Shown: positions 9,189 through 17,161, counted from the first letter of the stretch. The stretch: DNA of 33,673 nt from JAVVUJ01 sp964461765 (GCA_964461765.1 CAYWVS010000034.1:1-33673), one strand, 5' to 3'. The notes: generated from the sequence alone by a model not told the origin. Numbers and translations are program-made.

Positions 9189-9545
9189 TTGAAAAAAAGT
9201 AAAAAACTTAACTTTTTACTGATGGTAATGCTTTTGGCTTTGGTTTTGACTGCATGCAGCAGCTCCAATGTGGAAGTAAATTCTAAAACCGGAGCTGTAG
9301 ATGATGCCGCTATATCTGATGATACCATGATAGGAACTATCACGGATGCTACTTCCATGAATGTCATCGCCATTGAGGCTAGGGATGGAGTAACATACAT
9401 TTTTAGCAAGGATGATAATACTGAGATTTCACCTGATGTTGATATGGCAATAGGTCAAATCATTGAGGTGACTTACTCCGGTGATATCGGAAATAACCCC
9501 GTTGCCGTCAAGGTAGTACCCGGTGAAATTTTAGAGAGGGAATAA
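9189..9545 (+). CDS. Small putative lipoprotein, function unknown
   Basis: A 118-residue protein with a basic N-terminus, a hydrophobic stretch of about 13 residues and the lipobox LTAC with cysteine 23. The mature 96-residue part should be lipid-anchored on the outer face of the membrane. After a Ser/Asp-rich linker, the segment from about residue 48 alternates beta-prone stretches (MIGTITDA, GVTYIFS, GQIIEVTYSG), suggesting a small beta-barrel or OB-like fold. I do not recognise a family with confidence. The start is TTG 9189, chosen because GAAGGAGG lies at 9171-9178 and no ATG fits. Confidence 0.65.
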   Translation: MKKSKKLNFLLMVMLLALVLTACSSSNVEVNSKTGAVDDAAISDDTMIGTITDATSMNVIAIEARDGVTYIFSKDDNTEISPDVDMAIGQIIEVTYSGDIGNNPVAVKVVPGEILERE

Positions 9546-9617
9546 TCTTAAAACTCAATGAATCTCAACTAGTTGGATTGGAAAAAAAACACATTTTTAG
9601 TTATTAGGAGGATTATA

Positions 9618-10112
9618 ATGAAAAACTTAAAAAAAGTTATTGGAATTTTATTGGTAATGGTATTGGCATTTTCTATGGTTGCTTGTAACGGCAACGTTAA
9701 GGCTGATGCGGAAAAGCTGAAGGCAGACGTAACCAGCTATGTGGAAACAAAAGAAGGAAGTCTTTCAAAATTGGAGGGGGAATTAACAGATAAATATAAC
9801 GAATTAAAGAAAAGCCTACAAACCGATGTAGCTGCCAGCAAGTATTTTGCTGTAGGTGCAAAGGATGAATTAATTGCTAAATCAGATCAATTGGTAGAAG
9901 AAGCTAAGAATATTACTGTGGATAATCCTGAAGTAAAAAAATTGCACGATGAACTGATTGCAGCTTACGAGGAAAAGAGTGCAGCCCTTAAAAGATTGGT
10001 AGCATCGATAGATTCAGGCGTTCAAGCTGATTATGAAGTAGCAAAGGAAGACGTTGATAAGGCCTTCGCTAAAGTAGAGGAATTAAACAAGAAAATAAAA
10101 GATATGCTTTAA
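9618..10112 (+). CDS. Putative lipoprotein with long helical / coiled-coil domain
   Basis: A 164-residue protein. The signal peptide ends in the lipobox MVAC (cysteine 23). The mature part is almost wholly Lys/Glu/Ala/Leu-rich helix with coiled-coil-like heptads, so an extracellular stalk or helical bundle is likely. No catalytic motif is visible and I assign no function. The start is ATG 9618 with a perfect AGGAGG at 9606-9611. A longer frame from 9573 would put extra residues before the signal peptide and is rejected. It lies 72 nt after another small lipoprotein, and the two may be co-transcribed. Confidence 0.65.
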   Translation: MKNLKKVIGILLVMVLAFSMVACNGNVKADAEKLKADVTSYVETKEGSLSKLEGELTDKYNELKKSLQTDVAASKYFAVGAKDELIAKSDQLVEEAKNITVDNPEVKKLHDELIAAYEEKSAALKRLVASIDSGVQADYEVAKEDVDKAFAKVEELNKKIKDML

Positions 10113-10189
10113 AACTTAAGGCAGACTTTCAAAAGAAAGATCTTTAAAGAAATAAAACAAAGAAATAAGGTTACATAATAAAGAGTAAA

Positions 10190-10224
10190 AAATAAGCCTT
10201 CGATTGATTATCGAGGGCTTATTT
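10190..10224 (-). terminator. Terminator for rubrerythrin (minus strand)
   Basis: The arms 10190-10204 and 10210-10224 form a 15-bp stem with one G-U pair and a 5-nt loop. Read on the minus strand the hairpin is followed by TTTTTACTCTTT; on the plus strand it is followed by a G-run. It therefore serves mainly the rubrerythrin gene, possibly both convergent genes. Confidence 0.75.
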
Positions 10225-10241
10225 GCGGGGGGATTATGGGA

Positions 10242-10784
10242 TTATCCGAAGTACCTGTTTAAAAGACCTTCGAATCCACAACCGTGTCTTGCTTCGTCTT
10301 TTGCCATTTCATGTACAGTATCGTGGATAGCGTCCAGATTCTGTTGCTTAGCCATAGTAGCCAAAGCTTTTTTGCCTGAGGTAGCACCATTTTCGGCATC
10401 TACCCTCAGTTGTAGGTTTTTCTTAGTGGAGTCGGTTACCACTTCTCCCAATAACTCTGCAAATTTTGCAGCGTGTTCTGCTTCTTCCCATGCAGCCAAC
10501 TTGTAGAAAGCTCCGATTTCAGGATATCCTTCTCTTTCGGCTACTCTGGCCATTGCCAAATACATACCAACTTCTGTGCATTCGCCCATAAAATTGTCTC
10601 TCAAACCTTGTACGATTTCAGGATCAACCCCTTGAGCTACACCTACCACGTGCTGGTCAGCCCATTCTTTTTTTCCTTCAGCAGCTTTGATAAATTTCTC
10701 GCTTCCTACTTTACATTGAGGGCACTGAGCAGGTGGCTCTGCACCTTCATGAGTATAACCACATACTGAACAAGTCCATTTCAT
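10242..10784 (-). CDS. Reverse rubrerythrin (N-terminal rubredoxin, C-terminal diiron domain)
   Basis: A 180-residue non-haem iron peroxidase used by anaerobes to reduce hydrogen peroxide or oxygen in the cytoplasm. The domain order is reversed from classical rubrerythrin: the rubredoxin Fe(Cys)4 site comes first (C5, C8, C21, C24). A ferritin-like four-helix domain follows with EVGMYLAMARVAEREG, EEAEHAAKFAELLGE and a late DEARHG motif giving the diiron ligands. I start at ATG 10784. The perfect AGGAGG directly abuts an upstream in-frame ATG at 10793, leaving no spacing for it but a proper gap for 10784. The gene is monocistronic, divergent from the binding-protein gene and convergent with the lipoproteins. 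Confidence 0.88.
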   Translation of the reverse strand: MKWTCSVCGYTHEGAEPPAQCPQCKVGSEKFIKAAEGKKEWADQHVVGVAQGVDPEIVQGLRDNFMGECTEVGMYLAMARVAEREGYPEIGAFYKLAAWEEAEHAAKFAELLGEVVTDSTKKNLQLRVDAENGATSGKKALATMAKQQNLDAIHDTVHEMAKDEARHGCGFEGLLNRYFG

Positions 10785-10878
10785 AATTTTCATCCTCCTA
10801 AAATTTATTTTTGTTTTATCATTTAGATTTAAAAGCCAATATTTTCATTTGCTTATGGTTATTTATACCACTTTTTTA

Positions 10879-10892
10879 TTTGTTTAAACAAA
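10879..10892. promoter_or_regulatory. 14-bp perfect palindrome between divergent genes
   Basis: TTTGTTTAAACAAA reads the same on both strands and sits in the 213-nt space between rubrerythrin and the binding-protein gene. It is a possible operator. It does not match the PerR or Rex consensus I know. Confidence 0.35.
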
Positions 10893-10915
10893 AGATCCAT
10901 AAAAAATTTAAGAAC

Positions 10916-10943
10916 TTTACAAAAAAACAATTAATGGTATAAT
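10916..10943 (+). promoter_or_regulatory. Sigma-A promoter for the binding-protein gene
   Basis: TTTACA at 10916-10921, a 16-nt spacer and a perfect TATAAT at 10938-10943. Transcription should start near 10950, leaving a leader of about 50 nt. Confidence 0.65.
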
Positions 10944-10997
10944 AAAAAGGAATTTAAATGATGTTTAATCTAAAAATATATATAAAGGATGACATTT

Positions 10998-12197
10998 ATG
11001 AAAAACCAACTGATAAGACCCTTAGTTTTTACTATTTGTATAGTGCTGATATCCTCCCTATTTGTAGGATGTGAGACGTATAATAACTTCAGAGATACAT
11101 TTATTGAAAAGAAAAAAGTGGAGGATGTAATTAAAATAGGTGTATTTGAGCCCTTAACAGGGGTAGACAAAAAGTATGGAGAATTGGAGAAAAGAGGTAT
11201 TGAATTAGCTCATCAATTATATCCTGAGGTATTGGGAAAAAAAGTAGAATTGTTGTATGGAGACAATAAGTCGGACATCTTTGCTGCTGAAAGCGTGGCA
11301 AAGGAGCTGGCAGCTAAGGATCCGGATGTAATTTTGGGAAGCTATGGCAATGCATTAAGCCTTATGGCAACGGATATATTTAAAGAAAATTCCATTCCGG
11401 CTATAGCCATTACATGTACCAATCCGCTTGTTACAAACAGCAGCAATTTCTATTTTCGAGTCAGCTATGTGGAATCCTTTCAAGGCATTTCCAGTGCAAA
11501 ATATGCAACGGAAGTACTAAATGCTTCAAAAGCGGCAATAATGAAAGAATCAGGAAATGATTTTAATATAGAAATCGCAAATGTTTTTAAGACTAAATTT
11601 AAATCCATTGCAAATGAATCTGAAATTGTTAGCGAAACAGAGTTTATCAGTGGCACCGACGATTTTACAACTCAACTAAACTCCATTAAAGGATCCGGAG
11701 CAGAAGTGGTGTTCTTGTTATGCAAACCTAACGATGTAGGAAAAATTTTAGCTCAAGCAAAGAGAAAAGGGATTGATGCAGTATTCATAGGCACAGATTT
11801 ATGGGAAACAGATGAAATATTTAAATCCGGAGGAAGTGATGCTGACGGTGCAGTATTTACCTCTCTTTTAGACTTAAATGTGCCCGTCAACGTTACCAGA
11901 GATATATTCTTAAAAGCTTATGCTAAAGAGTATGGCAAAGATGCCATTCCTGATCCTGCGGAAGTATTAGGTTTTGATGCATACCTCATCGCCATAGAAG
12001 CAATCAAAACGGCAGGAGTGGATGCTGATGGTGATGCCATCCGAGAAGCCCTGAGAAAAACAAGAGACTTTCCGGGGGCTTCCGGTAACCTATCCTTCGA
12101 CCCTAATGGAGATCCCGTAAAATCAGTATTTATCAAACAAATCAAGGATGGTGAATTTCATTATATTTACACATCCGAACCAATTTGGACAAATTAA
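10998..12197 (+). CDS. LivK-type periplasmic-binding-fold lipoprotein (orphan)
   Basis: A 399-residue lipoprotein. The lipobox ends in LFVGC, followed by the type I periplasmic-binding fold of branched-chain amino-acid / amide receptors: IKIGVFEPLTGVDKKYGE, YGDNKSD, ILGSYGNALSLM, IPAIAITCTNP, a second lobe around GAEVVFLLC, and a hinge near VLGFDAYLIA. It would capture an amino acid or related ligand outside the membrane. No permease (livH, livM) or ATPase (livG, livF) genes lie nearby, so it either serves a transporter encoded elsewhere or acts as a sensor. The start is ATG 10998. The AAAGG site is too close to the in-frame ATG at 10989. The NifU-like gene follows after 12 nt. Confidence 0.82.
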   Translation: MKNQLIRPLVFTICIVLISSLFVGCETYNNFRDTFIEKKKVEDVIKIGVFEPLTGVDKKYGELEKRGIELAHQLYPEVLGKKVELLYGDNKSDIFAAESVAKELAAKDPDVILGSYGNALSLMATDIFKENSIPAIAITCTNPLVTNSSNFYFRVSYVESFQGISSAKYATEVLNASKAAIMKESGNDFNIEIANVFKTKFKSIANESEIVSETEFISGTDDFTTQLNSIKGSGAEVVFLLCKPNDVGKILAQAKRKGIDAVFIGTDLWETDEIFKSGGSDADGAVFTSLLDLNVPVNVTRDIFLKAYAKEYGKDAIPDPAEVLGFDAYLIAIEAIKTAGVDADGDAIREALRKTRDFPGASGNLSFDPNGDPVKSVFIKQIKDGEFHYIYTSEPIWTN

Positions 12198-12209
12198 AGG
12201 AGAAGAAAA

Positions 12210-12449
12210 ATGTCAGAAGAAAAAAACATCGTACAAAATATTAAAGACGCTATCGAAAATATCCGTCCTTTTCTGCAAAGAGATGGGGGAGATTTAGAGT
12301 TTGTGGAGTATACGGAGGACAATATCGTTAAGGTAAAGCTTCAAGGTCGTTGCCAAGGTTGTCCCGGAGCTCAAATGACCATAAAAGGGGTGATCGAAAG
12401 ACTTTTGAAAGAGCAGTATCCACAGATAGAAGCAGTAGAATCCGTTTAA
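12210..12449 (+). CDS. NifU-like C-terminal domain iron-sulfur scaffold protein
   Basis: A 79-residue stand-alone NifU C-terminal (Nfu) domain. It carries an assembled [4Fe-4S] cluster on a CxxC pair for transfer to client proteins. Seen: RPFLQRDGGDLEFVEY, and CQGCPGAQMTI with C48 and C51. AAAGGAGAAG at 12196-12205 supports ATG 12210. In this genome Ech hydrogenase, HypD and AddB are all plausible iron-sulfur clients, but the position beside a binding-protein gene and capA tells little about its partner. Confidence 0.88.
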   Translation: MSEEKNIVQNIKDAIENIRPFLQRDGGDLEFVEYTEDNIVKVKLQGRCQGCPGAQMTIKGVIERLLKEQYPQIEAVESV

Positions 12450-12493
12450 TTGTAGAACTCATGAAAGTGTAAAGGATGGAAATAATTATCTCT

Positions 12494-13756
12494 ATGAGTA
12501 AACAGGCAAAATCAAAAAATAAATTGGCTTCATGGATTACTCTTTTCCTCTGCTGTGCAGTGGTAGTGGGTCTTATCTTTGCAGCCCCGTGGCTTATGGA
12601 ACTGTTTGGAGGCAAACTTCCTGATGGCGGTGAAGGCTCTTTAGGGCAAGCTCCTGAGGAGCCGGAATATCCGATAGAACTGACCATTTCCTGTGTAGGG
12701 GATATTATGGTTCATTCCCCCCAAATCCCGGCCCAATACAATATGCAGACAGGGGGATATGACTTTCATAATAATTTTGAGTATATTAAGCCTTATATAG
12801 AAAAAGCCGATTTGGCATTGTGCAATCTGGAGACCACCTTTGCAGGAGGCCCCGGTTATTCAGGGTATCCCTTGTTTAACACTCCCGATGAATTGGCAGA
12901 TGCCGTGAAAGCATCCGGATGGGATGTGGCTATTTTGTCCAATAACCACATTCTGGATAAGGGCTTGGATGGAATGAAAAGAACCATAACCGTTGCCAGA
13001 GAAAAAGGTCTGCAGACTGTAGGAGCACAATTAGAGGGTGAAAAAAACTATACTATAGTGAATGTCAAGGGTGTGAATATAGGAATCGTAGCTTATACCT
13101 ATGAGACCGCCAGACAAAACGGCAGACGAGCTCTAAATGGAAATCCCATACCCGTTGCTGCAGAACCACTGCTTAACACCTTTGGTTATGGGTATTTAGA
13201 TGAGGATTTAAATAAAATTTTTGGAAGCATAAGCCAAGCCAGAAACGATGGGGCAGAAATAATCCTGTGTTATTTTCATTGGGGTCAAGAATATCAGGGG
13301 CAACCCACGGAATATGACAGAAGAATCGCCAGAGAAGTGGCAGCGGCAGGAGCGGATATCATCTTTGCATCTCACCCCCATGTGATACAACCCATTGAAT
13401 ATGTGGAGGTGGAAGCTACAGGGAAGCGAGTTCCTATATTTTATTCCTTAGGGAATTTTATTTCAAACCAACGTTTAGAAACTGTAAATGACAGATTTAC
13501 AGAGCAGGGGATTCTTGGACAAGTAACCCTGGAGTTCATGAAAAGCACAGGTGAAATAATTAACATGAACCCGGGAGCTGTCCCATTTTGGGTAGAAAAA
13601 TACTGGACGGATCGAAACATATACACCGTAATTCCTTTAGATAGTAACCTTAGCACAAATCCTGTCCTTCCCGCTTCAGGGCACCTTTGGAAGGCAGAAC
13701 AGGCAAAACAGGATATTATCAATAGAATTGGTGAAGAATTTATAATAGCAGATTAA
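12494..13756 (+). CDS. CapA-family (PGA_cap) membrane-anchored metallophosphoesterase-like protein
   Basis: About 420 residues: an N-terminal membrane anchor (hydrophobic from WITLFLCC to APWLM), a Gly/Pro/Glu-rich linker, then a CapA domain on the outer face. Metal-site motifs are visible: CVGDIMVHS, CNLETTF, LSNNHILDKG, CYFHWGQEYQ and ASHPHVIQP. Family members act in poly-gamma-glutamate capsule export or are uncharacterised calcineurin-like hydrolases. No capB or capC lies nearby, so a capsule role is unproven. The start is uncertain: ATG 12476 overlaps AAAGGA with no spacing, and ATG 12494 is 13 nt past a GGA. Either leaves the anchor intact. Confidence 0.82.
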   Translation: MSKQAKSKNKLASWITLFLCCAVVVGLIFAAPWLMELFGGKLPDGGEGSLGQAPEEPEYPIELTISCVGDIMVHSPQIPAQYNMQTGGYDFHNNFEYIKPYIEKADLALCNLETTFAGGPGYSGYPLFNTPDELADAVKASGWDVAILSNNHILDKGLDGMKRTITVAREKGLQTVGAQLEGEKNYTIVNVKGVNIGIVAYTYETARQNGRRALNGNPIPVAAEPLLNTFGYGYLDEDLNKIFGSISQARNDGAEIILCYFHWGQEYQGQPTEYDRRIAREVAAAGADIIFASHPHVIQPIEYVEVEATGKRVPIFYSLGNFISNQRLETVNDRFTEQGILGQVTLEFMKSTGEIINMNPGAVPFWVEKYWTDRNIYTVIPLDSNLSTNPVLPASGHLWKAEQAKQDIINRIGEEFIIAD

Positions 13757-13816
13757 ATAAATTTTGATCCTGATATTAAAATTAAATCCGCATAGCGGCA
13801 GATTGGAGATTTTCAT

Positions 13817-15283
13817 ATGGAATATTTGGGTAAGATTGATTTATTTCGCCAGGAGATGACTGAAACTCTGCAGGAGTTAATCAGAATTCCCAGTGTAGAA
13901 GGAAAGGCAGAAGATGGGGCACCCTTTGGAAAAGAGGTAGGCAGAGCCTTGGATTTTATGCTGGAAAAAGGTAAGGCTTGGGGATTTGAAGTGGAAAACA
14001 TTGATGGCTACGGAGGTCATATTGATTTTGGCGGTTACGTACTGGATGAAGAAGGGGACATTGTGGGTACGTCGGATGAGATTTTGGGTATCTTAGTCCA
14101 CTTAGATGTGGTACCTGCAGGCAACAACTGGGATACAGAGCCCTTTGGAGGGGAGCTGAAGGACGGTAGGGTATACGGAAGAGGAGCCATCGATGATAAG
14201 GGTCCCGCCATTGCTGCATTTTATGCCATGAAGGCTCTAAAAGAAGCAGGGGTGATTCCGGAAAAAAAAGTAAGGCTTATTATAGGCTTAGATGAAGAAA
14301 CCAATTGGATTGGTATTAAAAAATATTTTGATAAAGCAAAGATGCCGGACTTCGCATTTACCCCCGATGCAGAATTTCCTGTAATCCATGGGGAAAAAGG
14401 ACTACTGGTCTTTGATATAGCTAAAAAATTTAGTAAATCCCAAGGCAAAGGCGGTTTGGAATTGAGAACCCTTACAGGTGGAAATGCCCCTAATATGGTG
14501 GCGGACTCTGCCAGAGCTGTATTAAAGGGTACTGATTATGATAAAATCAGAGAAAAGGCCGATGCTTTTGTTAAAGAAACCGGGTATAACCTTAAAGTGA
14601 AAGGAATCGGTAAGAATTTAGAGGTAGTGGCTCAGGGGATTTCCTCTCACGGTGCCCGTCCGGAGCAGGGTTTAAACGCTATCTCCATCATTATGCTATT
14701 TTTAGAGAGTATCGGCATAGAAAATGAGGATGTTCGGGATTTCTTAGAATTTTACAACCGCTTTATCGGATTCCAACTCAACGGTGAAGGGTTAGGCGTA
14801 GGCTTTTCCGATGAGTCCTCCGGTGGATTGATCTGTAATGTGGGTCTCATTTATATAGATCAAGAGGCAGCAAGGTTGACCCTGAATATACGATACCCGG
14901 TTACTTTTGAGGAAGAGCAGATATATGGAGCCATGATGCCCCTCTTAAACAAGTACAACATGGGATTGGTTAAGAAGGATTATAAAGGCCCTATCTTTAT
15001 CCCAAAGGAAGATGAAAAGATAAAAACCTTAATGGAAATTTATCAAAAGCATACCGGGGATTTGGAGAGCAAGCCTATTGTCATTGGGGGAGGAACTTAC
15101 GCCAGAGCGGTTAAAAGTGGTGTGGCCTTTGGTGCCAATTTCCCAAAGGAGCAGGAGGTGGCTCATCAAAAAAATGAATATATTTCTGTAGACAACATGG
15201 TGTTGGCAGCAAAGATATATGCAGATGCCATCTTTCAGTTATCCAATGGGGTCTTTAAGAAACTACCGTCAGAAGAGGCATAA
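13817..15283 (+). CDS. pepV: PepV-type M20 dipeptidase (Xaa-His / beta-Ala dipeptidase family)
   Basis: A 488-residue cytoplasmic zinc dipeptidase of the M20 family. Seen: HLDVVP (H95 and D97, metal and catalytic support), GRGAIDDKGP (bridging aspartate near 127), DEETNW (about 159-163, general base and metal ligand), TPDAEFPV, and a late VAHQKNE histidine. The long insert between the metal motifs and the lid domain with SSHGARPEQG matches PepV rather than the shorter PepT or DapE enzymes. ATG 13817 follows GGAGA at 13805-13809. It probably finishes peptide breakdown to free amino acids, in line with the nearby amino-acid permeases. Confidence 0.88.
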   Translation: MEYLGKIDLFRQEMTETLQELIRIPSVEGKAEDGAPFGKEVGRALDFMLEKGKAWGFEVENIDGYGGHIDFGGYVLDEEGDIVGTSDEILGILVHLDVVPAGNNWDTEPFGGELKDGRVYGRGAIDDKGPAIAAFYAMKALKEAGVIPEKKVRLIIGLDEETNWIGIKKYFDKAKMPDFAFTPDAEFPVIHGEKGLLVFDIAKKFSKSQGKGGLELRTLTGGNAPNMVADSARAVLKGTDYDKIREKADAFVKETGYNLKVKGIGKNLEVVAQGISSHGARPEQGLNAISIIMLFLESIGIENEDVRDFLEFYNRFIGFQLNGEGLGVGFSDESSGGLICNVGLIYIDQEAARLTLNIRYPVTFEEEQIYGAMMPLLNKYNMGLVKKDYKGPIFIPKEDEKIKTLMEIYQKHTGDLESKPIVIGGGTYARAVKSGVAFGANFPKEQEVAHQKNEYISVDNMVLAAKIYADAIFQLSNGVFKKLPSEEA

Positions 15284-15334
15284 AAAGTTTAATAACTAAA
15301 TAAAATAAAAAGTTGATAAATATAATTAGTTAAT

Positions 15335-15363
15335 AAATTAACAAATTATATTATGGTTAATTT
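15335..15363 (+). terminator. Weak hairpin after the dipeptidase gene
   Basis: AAATTAAC at 15335-15342 pairs with GTTAATTT at 15356-15363, followed by TATTATTTATATC. The stem is only A/T-rich 8 bp. The rest of 15284-15440 shows no gene. Confidence 0.3.
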
Positions 15364-15440
15364 TATTATTTATATCTTTTGACCCTGTTATAGTTTAATT
15401 TGAAGCTATCATTTAGAATTAGTATGAAAGAGGTGGAGCC

Positions 15441-16529
15441 ATGTATTTGGGAATTGATTTGGGAGGTACCTCCATTAAAGCCGGTATTGTCAATCAAGAG
15501 GGTGAAATTCTTCTCAAGGATCAAGCACCTACAGGGGTTTCTGACGGTTTAGATCAGATGATTGAAAATATCTGCAACCTTGGGCGGAAGCTTCTTTCTA
15601 AGGCTCAGGAACAGCATCTTCTCGTGGAGGCAGTAGGGTTAGGCGTGCCGGGTCCGGTGGATCAGGATGGAAGAGTGATAAAATGTGTCAACCTTTCGTG
15701 GCCTGTGGTTCCTATTGCTCAGATTTTAACTGATAAGTTTGGAATTCCTGTATTTGCTGCCAATGACGGCAATGCAGCAGGCATGGGTGAAGCTGAAGCA
15801 GGAGTTTTAAAAGGTGCGGAATCCGGCATAATTTTGACTTTGGGAACTGGCATTGGGGGAGGAGTAATATTAAATGGTACCTGTCGTGTAGGCTACAACG
15901 GTATTGGAGGAGAAATCGGACATATGATTGTAGGAGAAAATTTTTATAACTGCAATTGTGGAAGAAATGGATGTCTGGAAACATTTTCTTCGGTGACAGG
16001 GCTAATCAACTACACCAAAAAACTATTGCTGGAAGGGGAAGGTAGCTCCTTGATTCAAAGATGCACGGAGGTGGGAGAACCTTTAGAATCAGGCTTATCC
16101 AAATTGAATGGTTTTATGATCGTAAAAGAAGCACAGGCANNNNNNNNNNNNNNNNNNNNNNNNNNNNNNNNNNNNNNNNNNNNNNNNNNNNNNNNNNNNN
16201 NNNNNNNNNNNNNNNNNNNNNNNNNNNNNNNNNNNNNNNTAAAAGAAGCACAGGCAGGGGATGCCTTGGCGCAGAAAGCAGTGGATAGAGTTGCCTACTA
16301 CTTAAGTATTGGAATCACGAATTTGGTTTCAGTGTTAGATCCCCAGATTATTGCCATAGGAGGTGGAATGTCGGGAGCCGGAGATTGGTTTATCAGCAAA
16401 GTACGTACTTATACGGAAGAAAATAGATTCTTTAAAGATTTTCCCATACCTCAAATTGTTAATGCAAAGTTCTCCAATGATGCAGGCGTGATAGGAGCTG
16501 CCATGTTGGCCAAAGCGTTCTTAAAATAA
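15441..16529 (+). CDS. ROK-family glucokinase, interrupted by an assembly gap
   Basis: The coding frame spans a 100-N gap at 16140-16239 and stays in frame on both sides. Seen: the ATP-binding GIDLGGTSIKAG at the N-terminus, the catalytic-aspartate region NDGNAAG, LTLGTGIGGG, GEIGHM, and the ROK zinc site CNCGRNGCLE. After the gap come LDPQIIAIGGGMSG and a normal end. The product should phosphorylate glucose to glucose-6-phosphate with ATP. The 17 nt before the gap (16123-16139) reappear right after it (16240-16256). Collapsing gap plus one copy (117 nt) gives an uninterrupted 323-residue protein of normal length. The start has GAGGTGG at 15430-15436. Confidence 0.85.
   Translation: MYLGIDLGGTSIKAGIVNQEGEILLKDQAPTGVSDGLDQMIENICNLGRKLLSKAQEQHLLVEAVGLGVPGPVDQDGRVIKCVNLSWPVVPIAQILTDKFGIPVFAANDGNAAGMGEAEAGVLKGAESGIILTLGTGIGGGVILNGTCRVGYNGIGGEIGHMIVGENFYNCNCGRNGCLETFSSVTGLINYTKKLLLEGEGSSLIQRCTEVGEPLESGLSKLNGFMIVKEAQAXXXXXXXXXXXXXXXXXXXXXXXXXXXXXXXXXXKEAQAGDALAQKAVDRVAYYLSIGITNLVSVLDPQIIAIGGGMSGAGDWFISKVRTYTEENRFFKDFPIPQIVNAKFSNDAGVIGAAMLAKAFLK
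16140..16239. other. Assembly gap of exactly 100 N
   Basis: One hundred unknown bases flanked by the same 17-nt sequence (TAAAAGAAGCACAGGCA) on both sides. This is typical of two contigs with short overlapping ends joined by a fixed-size spacer. The real missing length is probably zero. Confidence 0.95.
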
Positions 16530-16552
16530 TATTAAAATTAAATTTTCATGTC

Positions 16553-16577
16553 AGACCATCTAAGCAGTAGATGGTCT
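16553..16577 (+). terminator. Terminator after the glucokinase gene
   Basis: AGACCATCT at 16553-16561 pairs with AGATGGTCT at 16569-16577 (9 bp, 7-nt loop), followed by ATTTTATT. Confidence 0.75.
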
Positions 16578-16634
16578 ATTTTATTGATTGTCCACATATA
16601 ATTCTATAGTAATATTATAAAGGATGTGATACTG

Positions 16635-16904
16635 TTGGACATGAATATGGAAATTGGGATTCTGTTAGCCTACGCATTTGTGATCTTTGCCATATATCTC
16701 TTTGGATATTTATTCTTGGTGCCCATTAAAATGATTTGCAAAATTATTTTTAACAGTTTGGTAGGAGCTATTTTTATCATTTTGGCGAACCTGATAGGAT
16801 CAGCTTTTGACTTTCACATCCCCATCAACCTACTTACAGCAATCATCGTGGGAATTTTAGGTGTTCCTGGGGCTTTACTTTTAATTATTTTGCAATGGTT
16901 GTAA
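16635..16904 (+). CDS. bofA: BofA-family pro-sigma-K processing regulator-like membrane protein
   Basis: About 89 residues and almost wholly hydrophobic. Seen: VPIKMICKIIFNSLVGA, a central IILANLIG stretch, HIPINLLTA and the closing GILGVPGALLLIIL. This is the conserved pattern of BofA, which in Bacillus holds the SpoIVFB protease inactive in the forespore outer membrane. Clostridia often keep BofA-like proteins even where that checkpoint differs. Its presence suggests a spore former. Start choice: AAAGGAT abuts GTG 16626, so TTG 16635 is better spaced; ATG 16641 is also possible. Confidence 0.75.
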   Translation: MDMNMEIGILLAYAFVIFAIYLFGYLFLVPIKMICKIIFNSLVGAIFIILANLIGSAFDFHIPINLLTAIIVGILGVPGALLLIILQWL

Positions 16905-16932
16905 CAAATTTTTACCATAATCCACAAAAATA

Positions 16933-16960
16933 TTGACATCCTCTTTAAAAAGAGTAAAAT
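16933..16960 (+). promoter_or_regulatory. Promoter with inverted repeat in the spacer
   Basis: A perfect TTGACA at 16933-16938 and TAAAAT at 16955-16960, 16-nt spacer. CTCTTT/AAAGAG (16941-16954) fills the spacer as a short inverted repeat, which could be an operator or a small hairpin. Confidence 0.5.
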
Positions 16961-16987
16961 ATTACTATTACATAAGGATTTCTAAAA

Positions 16988-17105
16988 AAACCATTGCTAT
17001 TATAATTTAAGGACATTAAAAGTCTAAAAAAAACCATTACTATTATCAATTATTTTTTCATGTAATTCGAGCTAAAAAGTCATATAATGTTAAACCATTG
17101 CTATT
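16988..17105 (+). repeat. Three direct repeats AAACCATT(G/A)CTATT
   Basis: Copies lie at 16988-17001, 17031-17044 (G to A at one base) and 17092-17105, starts 43 and 61 nt apart. The first two share a longer upstream match beginning TCTAAAAAAA. A degenerate fourth copy may sit at 16957-16970. They lie between the promoter and the permease gene. Confidence 0.7.
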
Positions 17106-17161
17106 GTTTAAATGAATGTATGAAATTTAACTGCTGCAACGCCTCACATATTATGCAGGAG

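Noticed and set aside
15441..16529. In-frame insertion or intein in the glucokinase
   Set aside because: The interruption is exactly 100 N with duplicated flanks, the mark of a scaffold gap.
16957..17105. Direct repeats as a small CRISPR array
   Set aside because: Copies are 14 nt, unequally spaced and diverged, and no cas genes are near.
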